Positions 1-5,982 of a stretch of 5,982 nt of DNA are shown here, one piece after another. The stretch lies in contig JAMOPB010000464.1 in assembly GCA_027064945.1 (NCBI GenBank), positions 1 through 5,982 on the forward strand, given 5' to 3'. A model generated the notes under the pieces. It was not told the DNA's origin and ran no database searches. It worked only from the letters and a program-made list of their open reading frames with translations. The DNA is from Candidatus Cloacimonadota bacterium (lineage in GTDB: Bacteria; Cloacimonadota; Cloacimonadia; Cloacimonadales; TCS61). How positions within the stretch are numbered: position 1 is the stretch's first letter; each line of letters starts with the position of its first letter. A program made the translations under genes and the position numbers.

Positions 1-127
1 AAAATATTTGACAGTTAATTACGTAAACCCAAATTTTGGACACTAATAAGAAAGATACATAGTTTTTTTCTTAAATTTATGTAATCTTATTTAGTTTTAT
101 AATTCTTAAAAAGAAACTAAAAAAAAC
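1..127. other. AT-rich upstream intergenic region
   Basis: No coding frame with a start, ribosome binding site and family resemblance is seen here on either strand. It contains the candidate -10 box at 98-103 and a small CCAAA-T-TTTGG palindrome at 29-39, which could be an operator half-pair or chance. No hairpin terminator of an upstream gene is visible, so the preceding gene must lie beyond the left edge. Confidence 0.6.
98..103 (+). promoter_or_regulatory. Candidate -10 box (TATAAT) for the large secreted-protein gene
   Basis: A perfect TATAAT lies 37 bases before the ATG at 141, which would give a leader of roughly 30 nt carrying the ribosome binding site. No good -35 hexamer stands 16-18 bases upstream; the best match there (TTTATG, 76-81) is poor. 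A TTGACA sits at 8-13 but lacks a -10 partner at normal spacing. The region is so AT-rich that a TATAAT by chance is quite possible, so this is a weak call. Confidence 0.3.
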
Positions 128-132
128 GGAGG
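128..132 (+). promoter_or_regulatory. Ribosome binding site GGAGG that fixes the start at ATG 141
   Basis: GGAGG ends 8 bases before the ATG at 141, which is ideal spacing. An in-frame TTG at 135 would add two residues but lies only 2 bases after GGAGG, too close for initiation. The ATG at 141 is therefore chosen, and it also gives a cleaner signal peptide beginning MKKILFLV. A strong Shine-Dalgarno site is informative here because most Bacteroidota with similar secretion tails rarely use one. Confidence 0.85.
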
Positions 133-140
133 TATTGAAA

Positions 141-200
141 ATGAAAAAGATTTTATTTTTAGTCTTTATCGCAATGTTCACAAGTTTGCTTTTTTCAGCT
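141..200 (+). other. Sec signal peptide of the large secreted protein
   Basis: Residues 1-20 have two lysines after the initiator Met, a hydrophobic core (ILFLVFIAMF) and a small-residue end (FSA) before N21. There is no Cys after the cleavage site, so this is a signal peptidase I type rather than a lipoprotein. It fits the two-step route of Sec export followed by outer-membrane secretion through the C-terminal sorting domain. Confidence 0.88.
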
Positions 201-3200
201 AACTTTGCTATCATGCTAAATGATAGTTGGGGTGACGGTTGGAATGGTGGAATGGTAGATGTTGCTGTTAATGATGTTGTGGTTTTAGATGATATCACAA
301 TTGAAACTGGTTCAGAAGCGAATTTTAATTTCGCAGTAAACGATGGGGATGAAGTTGTAATTACTTATACTGCTGGAAGTTATGCTTCTGAGAATTCATA
401 TGAAATTATGAATAATATTGCAAGTGTAATCTATACATCACCTAATCCCCCAGAAGCATCATATAGCTTTATTGCAGAAGTAATGGCTGCAGAAACAGGT
501 TCTATTGCAGGTTTAGTTACAGATGGAACAGATCCAATTGAAGGTGCTACAATTACTGCTGGTACTTTTACTGCTACTACTGCAGCAGACGGTACATATC
601 AAATTGATGATGTTTTTGCTACAAATTATGATGTGGTTTGTTCTGCAACAGATTATTTTACTGCAACAGAAAACATTGATGTAATTGCAAATGAAACAAC
701 AACAGTGAATTTTGAGTTAGATGTACTTATGGGTAATTCTATCGAGACTGCAATTGAAGCTGAATTAACTGATAATGCTTTTACTCATTCCGGTACAAAT
801 GAAGTATATGAAAATACATATTCATTTGGTGGTGGTAATGATTTAGTGTTCCATTTAGAACTTGGAGAAGCCGCATTAGTAAGTGCTTCTTTATTAGAAT
901 CAGATTATGACACTAAATTAGCTGTATATGCTGATACAGAAACAGACTTAACAAGTGAGAATCCTCTCTATTTTAATGATGATTATTCAGCTCCCGGTAG
1001 AAATATCTCAATCGAAGAGAAAAAAGCTAATCGTGACAGAGCATTACAATCTGCTATTTTTGATATGGAATTAGCAGCTGGTGGATATTGGATTTTAGTT
1101 GATGGTTATAGTGCTTCTTCAGTTGGTAATTATCAGTTAGATATTACTTTAAATGGTGAAGTTCCAACAACTATTTATGATGTTCAATATACAGATGTTG
1201 CCGGTGATGATGGAACATATCCTTCTTTATTGGTAGATACTGAAGTTACACTTACAGGTATTGTTACAGCTACAGATGGTGAAAGTAAATATTACATTCA
1301 AGATGGTGTTGGTGCTTGGAATGGTTTGTATGTTTATGCGCCAGCTCTTGAAGTTGCTCCTGTAGTTGGTGATGAAATTAATATTACCGGTACTATCACA
1401 GAATATTATGGTGTTACTGAACTTAATGATGTAACTGTATGCGAGATACTTTCTTCAGGTAATGATTTACCAGAAGCTGCTATTATTGCTACTGGCGACG
1501 TTACAGAAGCTTATGAAGGTGTATTAGTTACAGTTGAAGAAGCTGAATGTGTTACTGAAGCAGATGATTACGGTGCTTGGACTATTGATGATGGTTCTGG
1601 TGTTGTAACAGTTGATGATGATTTCTTTGCTTATACACCAGCAGTTGGTACACAATATACTGTAACCGGTCCTGTTGTATATAGCTATAGTTTATTTAGA
1701 ATCCTTCCTAGAACAGAAAGTGATGTTACTGAAATTTCATCAAATGAATTAGCTGCTCCTGAGAATGTTACAGTTAATGTTATTACAGGTGAAATGAATT
1801 GGTTCCCACCTTCAGGACAAACAGAACCTGGTTGGTTACAATGGTGTGCTGAAGAAAATAATGATGGTATTGGCCTTACTAGTGGCGGTACTTTCTCTGT
1901 GGCAAGTCGTTGGACTCCTGAATATATTGCAGAATATAATGGAATGACTCTTTCTAAAATCAGTTTCTTCCCTAATGAAGCAACTGGAAGAGCTAGTTTT
2001 GTTGTAAAAGTTTGGACAGGTGAAAATGCTGCTACTTTAGTTGCTGAACAAGAAGTAACACCTACAATGGGTGCTTGGAACGAAGTTATCTTAGATAATC
2101 CTGTAACAATTAATGGTACAGACGAATTATGGTTTGGATATACTGTCATTGATCAAGCTGAAGGCGAATACCCAGCCGGAACAGATGCAGGTCCTGCAGT
2201 TGCTGGTTATGGTGATATGATTTCTATGAATGGTACAAGTTGGGATGCTCTTTCTGAACTTGCTCCTACATTAAATTATAACTGGAATATTAAAGGTTAT
2301 GTAGAAAATGCTACTGGAAGAACTATTCCAATGACATTTGTAGAAAATGATTTTGATAATGCTCCAGCTAGATCTTTTAATGATTTGGCTAAAGCTAACT
2401 TAAATAAAGCTTCAAGAAATACACGTAACTTAATCGGTTACAATGTATATCTTGATGGTGCTGTAGTTGCTGAAGAAATTTCTGAATTAACTTATACATT
2501 TGCAAATCTTGAAGCAGATACAGATTATGTTGCTGCTGTTTCAGCTGTTTATACAGATGGCGAATCTGATTTAGTGGAAGTGCCATTTACATATTCAGGT
2601 GAATTAGAAATACCAACAGATTTAGTTGTTGATCCTGCAACCGGAATCGCAACTTGGGGTGACCCAGCTGGTGGCGGTGGCGGAGCTGGCGGAACTCTTA
2701 TTGAAGAAGGTTTCGAAGCCGGAATCCCTGCTGATTGGACAGTTATTGATAATGATGGAGATACTTATTCTTGGGAAATTATTGCTGATGGCGTAGAAGC
2801 TCATACCGGTACTGGTGCTGTTTGGAGTGCTTCATATGTTAATAATGTGGGAGCTCTTACTCCTGATAATTATCTTGTTACTCCTCAAATTACAGCTGAT
2901 TCTGCTACAGAACTTAGTTACTGGGTTAGAACTCAAGATGATTCTTGGCCAGCTGAACATTATTATGTAAAAGTTTCTACTAGCGGAACTGATGTAGCTG
3001 ATTTTAGTGATGTTGTATATGAAGAAACTTTAGAATCAGGTGATTGGCATCAAGTTACTGTAGATTTATCTAGCTACGCCGGACAATCAATCTACATTGC
3101 TTGGAATCATTGTGAAGTAACAGATATGTACTATATGAAACTAGATGATGTACTGGTAACAGGTGCTGAAAGTAGAGATTTCACAGGTGCATACAATGTA

Positions 3201-4511
3201 TATAAAAACGGTATATTAGTTGCTGAAGGTATTACAGAACAATCATATCAACTTGAAGGATTATTAGTAGGTAGTGAATACACAGTTGGTGTTACAGCAA
3301 TTCATGACGAAGGCGAATCAGCTGCAATTGAAACAACTTTCACATTTATTGGTGAAGAAGAAATACTTCCTGTTGAAAACTTAGCAGTAGATGCTTCAAC
3401 TGGTGTACTTTCTTGGACAGAACCAGGTCCAGCTATTAATTATAGTGAAGACTTTGATTCATTCAATGTTGGTGACTACTTAGCAGAAGTATCTGATATG
3501 TGGACTACATGGACACAAAACCCTGGTGGATCTGATGATGCATTAATTACTGATGAGCAAGCATCAAGTCCATCAAACTCTGTACACGTTGTAGGTAGTT
3601 CAGATCTTATCTTACCAATGGGAAATAAAACTTCAGGAACTTATGTTTTTGAAATGGAACTTTATATTCCTACAGGATTTGGTGGATATTATAACATCCA
3701 ACATGATCAAACACCAGGTATAGAATGGGCTGCTGAATTCTATTTTGGAAATGATGGTAATGGACAATATAATGCTGCATATCCTGAATCGCAACCATTT
3801 ACACATCCTATGGATACATGGTTCACAGTTAAAAACGTGATTAATCTTGATGAAGAAGAAGCTACTTTCGTAGTAGATGGTACTGAAATTGTTAGTTGGG
3901 ATTTCTCATTAACAGCTCAAGGTGAAACAGGAACATGTCAACTTGGTGGAATAGATATCTTTGCTGGAGCAATTGATAGTCAAACTCCAGATTTCTATTT
4001 TGACAATGTACATTTCTATAAAGAAACAACTCGCCCAATTACATCTTATGATATCTATTTAGAAGATGTATTAGTAGGTAATACTACTTCTACTACTTTT
4101 GAATTAGAAGATCTTACAAATGGAACAGAATATACTGCTGGTGTAGTTGCTAAATATAATGAAACTGAAGAAAGCACAATGGAAACAGTTACTTTCGTTT
4201 ATACAGGAACATCTTCAGATGAAGATATTACTCTTGTTACTGAATTAAAAGGTAACTATCCTAATCCATTTAATCCTACAACTAATATTAGTTTCTCATT
4301 AGCTAATCCGGGAAAAGTAGATTTAAAAGTTTACAATTCTAAAGGTCAGTTAGTGAAAACATTAGTTAATTCAGAAATGGAAGCTGCTAATCATAATGTA
4401 ATTTGGAACGGAAATGATGCTAATGGCAAATCAGTTGCTTCAGGTGTTTATTTCTATAGATTACAAACAAAAGATTTCAGCTCAACTAAAAAAATGATGC
4501 TTATCAAATAA
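141..4511 (+). CDS. Large secreted multidomain adhesin-like protein with split FnIII modules and T9SS-type C-terminal sorting domain
   Basis: A 1456-residue exported protein with no recognisable catalytic site; an adhesin or surface-scaffold role is inferred. Residues 1-20 are a signal peptide (MKK, hydrophobic core, LLFSA before N21). Then follow a beta-domain with SWGDGWNGG (21-112), a carboxypeptidase-regulatory-like domain (about 119-194), a PPC-like beta-sandwich (about 197-338) and two OB-fold-like domains (about 345-437 and 447-533). Three fibronectin III units (537-820, 822-1071, 1075-1356) are each interrupted by another domain: an unnamed beta-sandwich, a cleaved-adhesin/choice-of-anchor-J domain, and a LamG-like domain. 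The tail (1362-1456) has YPNPFNPTT, a KVYNSKGQLVKTL strand and GVYFYRL, typical of T9SS type A/FlgD-like sorting domains. These tails are known to direct export across the outer membrane with cleavage or surface attachment. It stands alone, transcribed toward a terminator at 4540-4569. The frame is intact throughout. Domain names are by eye and the edges are approximate. Confidence 0.95.
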   Translation: MKKILFLVFIAMFTSLLFSANFAIMLNDSWGDGWNGGMVDVAVNDVVVLDDITIETGSEANFNFAVNDGDEVVITYTAGSYASENSYEIMNNIASVIYTSPNPPEASYSFIAEVMAAETGSIAGLVTDGTDPIEGATITAGTFTATTAADGTYQIDDVFATNYDVVCSATDYFTATENIDVIANETTTVNFELDVLMGNSIETAIEAELTDNAFTHSGTNEVYENTYSFGGGNDLVFHLELGEAALVSASLLESDYDTKLAVYADTETDLTSENPLYFNDDYSAPGRNISIEEKKANRDRALQSAIFDMELAAGGYWILVDGYSASSVGNYQLDITLNGEVPTTIYDVQYTDVAGDDGTYPSLLVDTEVTLTGIVTATDGESKYYIQDGVGAWNGLYVYAPALEVAPVVGDEINITGTITEYYGVTELNDVTVCEILSSGNDLPEAAIIATGDVTEAYEGVLVTVEEAECVTEADDYGAWTIDDGSGVVTVDDDFFAYTPAVGTQYTVTGPVVYSYSLFRILPRTESDVTEISSNELAAPENVTVNVITGEMNWFPPSGQTEPGWLQWCAEENNDGIGLTSGGTFSVASRWTPEYIAEYNGMTLSKISFFPNEATGRASFVVKVWTGENAATLVAEQEVTPTMGAWNEVILDNPVTINGTDELWFGYTVIDQAEGEYPAGTDAGPAVAGYGDMISMNGTSWDALSELAPTLNYNWNIKGYVENATGRTIPMTFVENDFDNAPARSFNDLAKANLNKASRNTRNLIGYNVYLDGAVVAEEISELTYTFANLEADTDYVAAVSAVYTDGESDLVEVPFTYSGELEIPTDLVVDPATGIATWGDPAGGGGGAGGTLIEEGFEAGIPADWTVIDNDGDTYSWEIIADGVEAHTGTGAVWSASYVNNVGALTPDNYLVTPQITADSATELSYWVRTQDDSWPAEHYYVKVSTSGTDVADFSDVVYEETLESGDWHQVTVDLSSYAGQSIYIAWNHCEVTDMYYMKLDDVLVTGAESRDFTGAYNVYKNGILVAEGITEQSYQLEGLLVGSEYTVGVTAIHDEGESAAIETTFTFIGEEEILPVENLAVDASTGVLSWTEPGPAINYSEDFDSFNVGDYLAEVSDMWTTWTQNPGGSDDALITDEQASSPSNSVHVVGSSDLILPMGNKTSGTYVFEMELYIPTGFGGYYNIQHDQTPGIEWAAEFYFGNDGNGQYNAAYPESQPFTHPMDTWFTVKNVINLDEEEATFVVDGTEIVSWDFSLTAQGETGTCQLGGIDIFAGAIDSQTPDFYFDNVHFYKETTRPITSYDIYLEDVLVGNTTSTTFELEDLTNGTEYTAGVVAKYNETEESTMETVTFVYTGTSSDEDITLVTELKGNYPNPFNPTTNISFSLANPGKVDLKVYNSKGQLVKTLVNSEMEAANHNVIWNGNDANGKSVASGVYFYRLQTKDFSSTKKMMLIK
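201..476 (+). other. N-terminal SWGDGWNGG beta-domain
   Basis: Residues 21-112 begin with a strand (FAIMLND) followed by SWGDGWNGG at 29-37, then alternating strands. A later GSYASENSYEI segment (79-89) falls where other proteins of this type have a similar 'GsY.sE.sy.i' motif. I recognise the pattern from secreted proteins of FCB-group bacteria but cannot give it a secure family name. The Asp/Gly/Asn-rich loop could bind calcium or sugar; that is a guess. Confidence 0.55.
495..722 (+). other. Carboxypeptidase regulatory-like (CarboxypepD_reg) domain
   Basis: Residues 119-194 show the family's sequence of strands. GSIAGLVTDGTDPIEGATIT is the usual 'G.V.d..g.pi.gA.V' opening, TTAADGTYQIDDV is the 'T..dG.y.l..v' centre, and VNFELD is the final strand. 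These transthyretin-like domains are non-catalytic spacers common in secreted proteins of this lineage. Confidence 0.8.
729..1154 (+). other. PPC-like (pre-peptidase C-terminal) beta-sandwich with a charged insertion
   Basis: Residues 197-338 match the usual PPC order: a strand around YSFGGGNDLVFHLEL, then SDYDTKLAVYAD (the 'fDt.L.ly' motif), an FNDDY turn, and AAGGYWILVDGY...GNYQLDIT, which corresponds to 'agtYyi.v.gy...G.Y.L.v'. A lysine/arginine-rich stretch at residues 286-303 sits between the FNDDY turn and the next strand. Such domains usually accompany secreted proteases or adhesins; no protease domain is present here. Confidence 0.7.
1173..1739 (+). other. Two tandem OB-fold-like domains, the first of extracellular-nuclease (YhcR-like) type
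   Basis: Residues 345-437 read IYDVQYTDVAG, then VTLTGIVTATDG, YYIQDGVGAWNGLYVY and VGDEINITGTITEYYGVTEL. This is the arrangement of the OB-like domains seen beside bacterial extracellular nuclease domains. Residues 447-533 repeat the logic: EGVLVTVEEAECVT, WTIDDGSGVVTVDDDF, VGTQYTVTGPVVYSYSLFRILPR. No endonuclease/exonuclease/phosphatase catalytic domain follows. A nucleic-acid-binding role is therefore possible but unproven. Confidence 0.65.
1749..2600 (+). repeat. Split FnIII unit A with inserted beta-sandwich
   Basis: The N-terminal FnIII strands (residues 537-559, PENVTVNVITGEMNW then PPSG) and the C-terminal strands (763-820, IGYNVYLDG to FTYSG) are about 200 residues apart. Between them lies an unnamed beta-sandwich (about 560-722) with LSKISFFPNE, FVVKVWTGE, WNEVILDNP, ELWFGY and NWNIKGYV. 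A basic, Asn-rich linker (735-762) follows it. The insertion is at the strand B to strand C loop. Confidence 0.65.
2604..3353 (+). repeat. Split FnIII unit B with inserted cleaved-adhesin/choice-of-anchor-J domain
   Basis: The N half (residues 822-844, IPTDLVVDPATGIATWGDP) leads into a glycine run (844-851) and then an inserted domain (851-1010). That insert has the choice-of-anchor-J signature: EEGFEAGIPADWTVIDNDGD, SWEI, DNYLVTPQI, LSYWVRTQD, YYVKVSTSGT, WHQVTVDLSSYAGQSIYIAW and LDDVLVTG. The FnIII C half (1014-1071, GAYNVYKNG to FTFIG) then resumes. Over 54 residues it matches unit A's C half at 22 positions without gaps, counted by hand from the YNVY. Confidence 0.75.
3363..4208 (+). repeat. 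Split FnIII unit C with inserted LamG/concanavalin-like domain
   Basis: The N half (residues 1075-1097, LPVENLAVDASTGVLSWTEP) precedes an insert of about 200 residues (1098-1296). The insert shows EDFDSFNVGDYLAE, YVFEMELYIPTG, TWFTVKNVINLDEEEATFVV, DGTEIVSWDFS and DFYFDNVHFY, which resembles LamG/concanavalin A-type sandwiches of secreted FCB proteins. The FnIII C half (1298-1356, SYDIYLED to FVYTG) closes the unit. It has lost the canonical YNVY..G but keeps the strand order and length. Confidence 0.65.
4224..4508 (+). other. C-terminal T9SS type A / FlgD-like sorting domain
   Basis: Residues 1362-1456 hold NYPNPFNPTTNISFSL, VDLKVYNSKGQLVKTL, NVIWNGNDANGKSVASGVYF and a final basic segment KKMMLIK. 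This is the classical tail of Por-secretion cargo, present also in Cloacimonadota, Marinimicrobia, Ignavibacteria and similar groups. By analogy it is recognised at the outer membrane and removed on export. No secretion-machinery gene lies in the window. Confidence 0.92.
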
Positions 4512-4539
4512 GCTTATTTTGCTGAAAATAATAAAATTA

Positions 4540-4569
4540 GACCCTACCTTTTCGGTAGGGTCGTTTTTT
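4540..4569 (+). terminator. Rho-independent terminator after the large gene, possibly bidirectional
   Basis: A perfect 9-bp stem (GACCCTACC at 4540-4548 with GGTAGGGTC at 4554-4562) closes a TTTTC loop and is followed by GTTTTTT. It begins 28 bases after the stop codon at 4509-4511. Read on the minus strand, the same hairpin is followed by TAATTTTATTATTTT, a broken T-rich tract. It could therefore also stop transcription from the convergent comEC gene, whose stop codon lies 35 bases beyond the stem on that side. Confidence 0.92.
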
Positions 4570-4604
4570 GCTATGATCTGAAAAATATCAGAGAATAATA
4601 TTCC

Positions 4605-5982
4605 TTATTTTCGAATAATCCTTCTTTTAGTTTTAAAAGTAGTAATTTCCCAGAAATTTTGGTGTTTAATAAATTGTATAGCTCCTTCCTTGCCGGTGAT
4701 CATCAGATTATCTTGTAAGAACTGATATTTTTCCAAAGTCTCTTCGTGTGGAAAATCAAACTTGTTTTTTGTTGCAGTAGATATTATACCGAATTCAGGA
4801 GAAACTGCTTTAATGAAATCCTCTGATGAGGCTGTTTTGCTTCCATGATGCCCAATTTTTAATACATCTACATCTATGAATTTCGAATATTTCTGAATTA
4901 AATGTTCTTCTGCTTCTTGTTCCGCGTCACCTGTGAAAAGAAATGAGAATCCGTCTAATTCAAGTTTTGTAACAATGGAAAGATTATTAATATTTTCCGA
5001 ATAATATTCTTTATCAGGATGTAAAAACTGTAATTTATAGTCAGGGAATTTGATGCTGAATGTATCTGTAACCGTGATGATTTTAGTGTTTTCATCAGTT
5101 AATAGTTGTTCAAAATTTTCCCAAATTCTACGAGTCATAAATTCATCCGTTAAGAATATATTTTTTACGTTTAGATTATTTATGGCATCTTCCAAACCAC
5201 CAAAATGGTCTGAGTGAGCATGAGTAATTATTACATAATCTAAGTCGGGAATCATATTTTCCTTCAAATAGGGAAGAGCCGATTTTCTAAAATTATCGGG
5301 AGGTCCACTATCGATTAAGATAGTTCGGTTTTCATTGTCTTCTATTAAAATTAGGTCTCCTAGTCCACAATTAAAAAAAGTGACTTTAAATTGAGGATTT
5401 GGGCGATTTCCAAAAATAGTTATGATAATTAGAAAGATAGATACTAAACGGATTTTCGTCTTTATCTTAGGGGAAAATAAGATGAAAAGAGCTATGTAAA
5501 TCAACAAAACTTGCCAAATTCTAAAAGATACAAAATCCCAAAGGAAAATGAATTTGGCAGAGAATTTGCTCCAAGCGAAAAAAATATCTAATACAAAATA
5601 GAGGCTTGATTGATAGATTTCTAAAAGTCCCCAAACATTTGGAATAAATATTACTATCAACGCTAAACTGAGCACCACACCAATAATTGGAATACCAATA
5701 ATATTGGCGAAAATCCCATTTAAATTGAATTGATTGAAATTATAAATTGTCAGTGGTGCTAAAAATATTGATAAAATGGCTGAAGAAAGCATTATCAGAA
5801 TTGTACTATTAATTAGATGAATGTTAAACGCTAAAAGTTTATTGTTTTCCGGAAGCGGAATCAATTTTATTTTTGGAATAAACAAAGCCAATGTAAAAAC
5901 AGCCATAAAAGACATTTGTAAACCTATAGAAAATATTTCATTCGGATTAATAAAAGTGATGATGAATAAGCTAATTGCCAAA
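4605..5982 (-). CDS. comEC: ComEC/Rec2 DNA-uptake channel protein, C-terminal part (5' end beyond the window)
   Basis: ComEC is the inner-membrane channel that brings single-stranded DNA into the cytoplasm during natural transformation. About 459 codons are visible and the frame stays open to the right edge; the true start lies outside. Counting from the codon at 5979-5981, residues 1-190 are the end of the 'Competence' membrane domain, with NPNEIFSIGLQMSFMAVFTL (the conserved 'dP......G..LSF.Av' motif) and about seven hydrophobic segments. Residues 197-440 are a metallo-beta-lactamase-fold domain: NCGLGD (204-209 CGLGD), DSGPP, HAHSDH (254-259), FTGDAE (349-354), KIGHHGSK (375-382) and PHEETL (411-416). 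All expected metal-ligand motifs are present, so it looks catalytically competent; known work links this domain to degrading the non-transported strand. Family members are usually about 650-800 residues, so roughly 200-350 are missing, including the DUF4131/OB-fold part. The first motif reads CGLGD where most have VGQGD. It is convergent with the secreted-protein gene and not in its operon. Confidence 0.93.
   Translation of the reverse strand, partial: LAISLFIITFINPNEIFSIGLQMSFMAVFTLALFIPKIKLIPLPENNKLLAFNIHLINSTILIMLSSAILSIFLAPLTIYNFNQFNLNGIFANIIGIPIIGVVLSLALIVIFIPNVWGLLEIYQSSLYFVLDIFFAWSKFSAKFIFLWDFVSFRIWQVLLIYIALFILFSPKIKTKIRLVSIFLIIITIFGNRPNPQFKVTFFNCGLGDLILIEDNENRTILIDSGPPDNFRKSALPYLKENMIPDLDYVIITHAHSDHFGGLEDAINNLNVKNIFLTDEFMTRRIWENFEQLLTDENTKIITVTDTFSIKFPDYKLQFLHPDKEYYSENINNLSIVTKLELDGFSFLFTGDAEQEAEEHLIQKYSKFIDVDVLKIGHHGSKTASSEDFIKAVSPEFGIISTATKNKFDFPHEETLEKYQFLQDNLMITGKEGAIQFIKHQNFWEITTFKTKRRIIRK

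Noticed and set aside
8..13. TTGACA as a -35 box
   Set aside because: No acceptable -10 hexamer occurs 15-19 bases downstream; the position 17 bases on reads AAATTT.
135..140. TTG at 135 as an earlier start of the large gene
   Set aside because: It is only 2 bases from GGAGG, while the ATG at 141 has the ideal 8-base spacing.
77..298. Open frame of 73 codons on the minus strand across the start of the large gene
   Set aside because: It overlaps the signal peptide and ribosome binding site of the plus-strand gene, and its low-complexity Phe/Ile/Lys composition is what antisense AT-rich DNA gives.
1685..2149. Open frame of 154 codons on the minus strand inside the large gene
   Set aside because: It lies antisense to a well-supported coding frame and its translation shows no domain resemblance, so it is a by-product of the codon pattern on the other strand.
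2670..2693. GC-rich glycine-codon run as a possible recombination or phase-variation repeat
   Set aside because: The glycine codons are mixed (GGT, GGC, GGA) and interrupted by an Ala codon, so there is no uniform short repeat tract prone to slippage; it is best read as a flexible linker before the inserted domain.
2395..2804. Two short minus-strand frames (2395-2586 and 2622-2804)
   Set aside because: Both are antisense to FnIII coding sequence; the first is a Gln/Leu-rich artefact of repetitive codons.
4577..4592. Small hairpin TCTGA / TCAGA downstream of the terminator
   Set aside because: The stem is only 5 bp, AT-weak, and lacks a T-tract on either strand; likely chance.

Overview
This is an AT-rich bacterial window with two convergent protein genes separated by one hairpin terminator. 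The first is a very large secreted multidomain protein ending in a Por/T9SS-type (FlgD-like) C-terminal sorting domain. The second is the C-terminal two-thirds or so of a ComEC/Rec2 DNA-uptake channel, cut by the right edge. The sorting tail with its YPNPFNPTT motif, the 'GYNVY'-type fibronectin repeats, a cleaved-adhesin domain, AT-rich codons and a strong GGAGG ribosome binding site together point to a Gram-negative lineage of the FCB group. Candidatus Cloacimonadota or a relative fits better than typical Bacteroidota, which seldom use Shine-Dalgarno sites. This assignment is inference from style, not from a marker gene.

Layout: 1-140 is a short AT-rich leader with a candidate -10 box and a clear ribosome binding site. 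141-4511 (+) encodes a 1456-residue exported protein. From the N-terminus it carries a signal peptide, a small beta-domain with a SWGDGWNGG motif, a carboxypeptidase-regulatory-like domain, a PPC-like domain, two OB-fold-like domains of the kind seen in extracellular nucleases, three fibronectin type III modules and the sorting tail. Each fibronectin module is split by a different inserted beta-sandwich domain. 4512-4604 is the intergenic spacer with a 9-bp hairpin and T-tract that can probably serve both converging genes. 4605-5982 (-) is the comEC fragment: the end of the membrane 'Competence' domain followed by a complete metallo-beta-lactamase-fold domain.

The two genes are convergent and show no sign of a shared pathway: one is a surface or released adhesin-like protein, the other a DNA import channel. 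No RNA gene, mobile element, CRISPR array or phage feature was seen. The most unusual structure is the threefold use of a fibronectin fold as a socket for different inserted domains. I see no complete new multi-gene system here.
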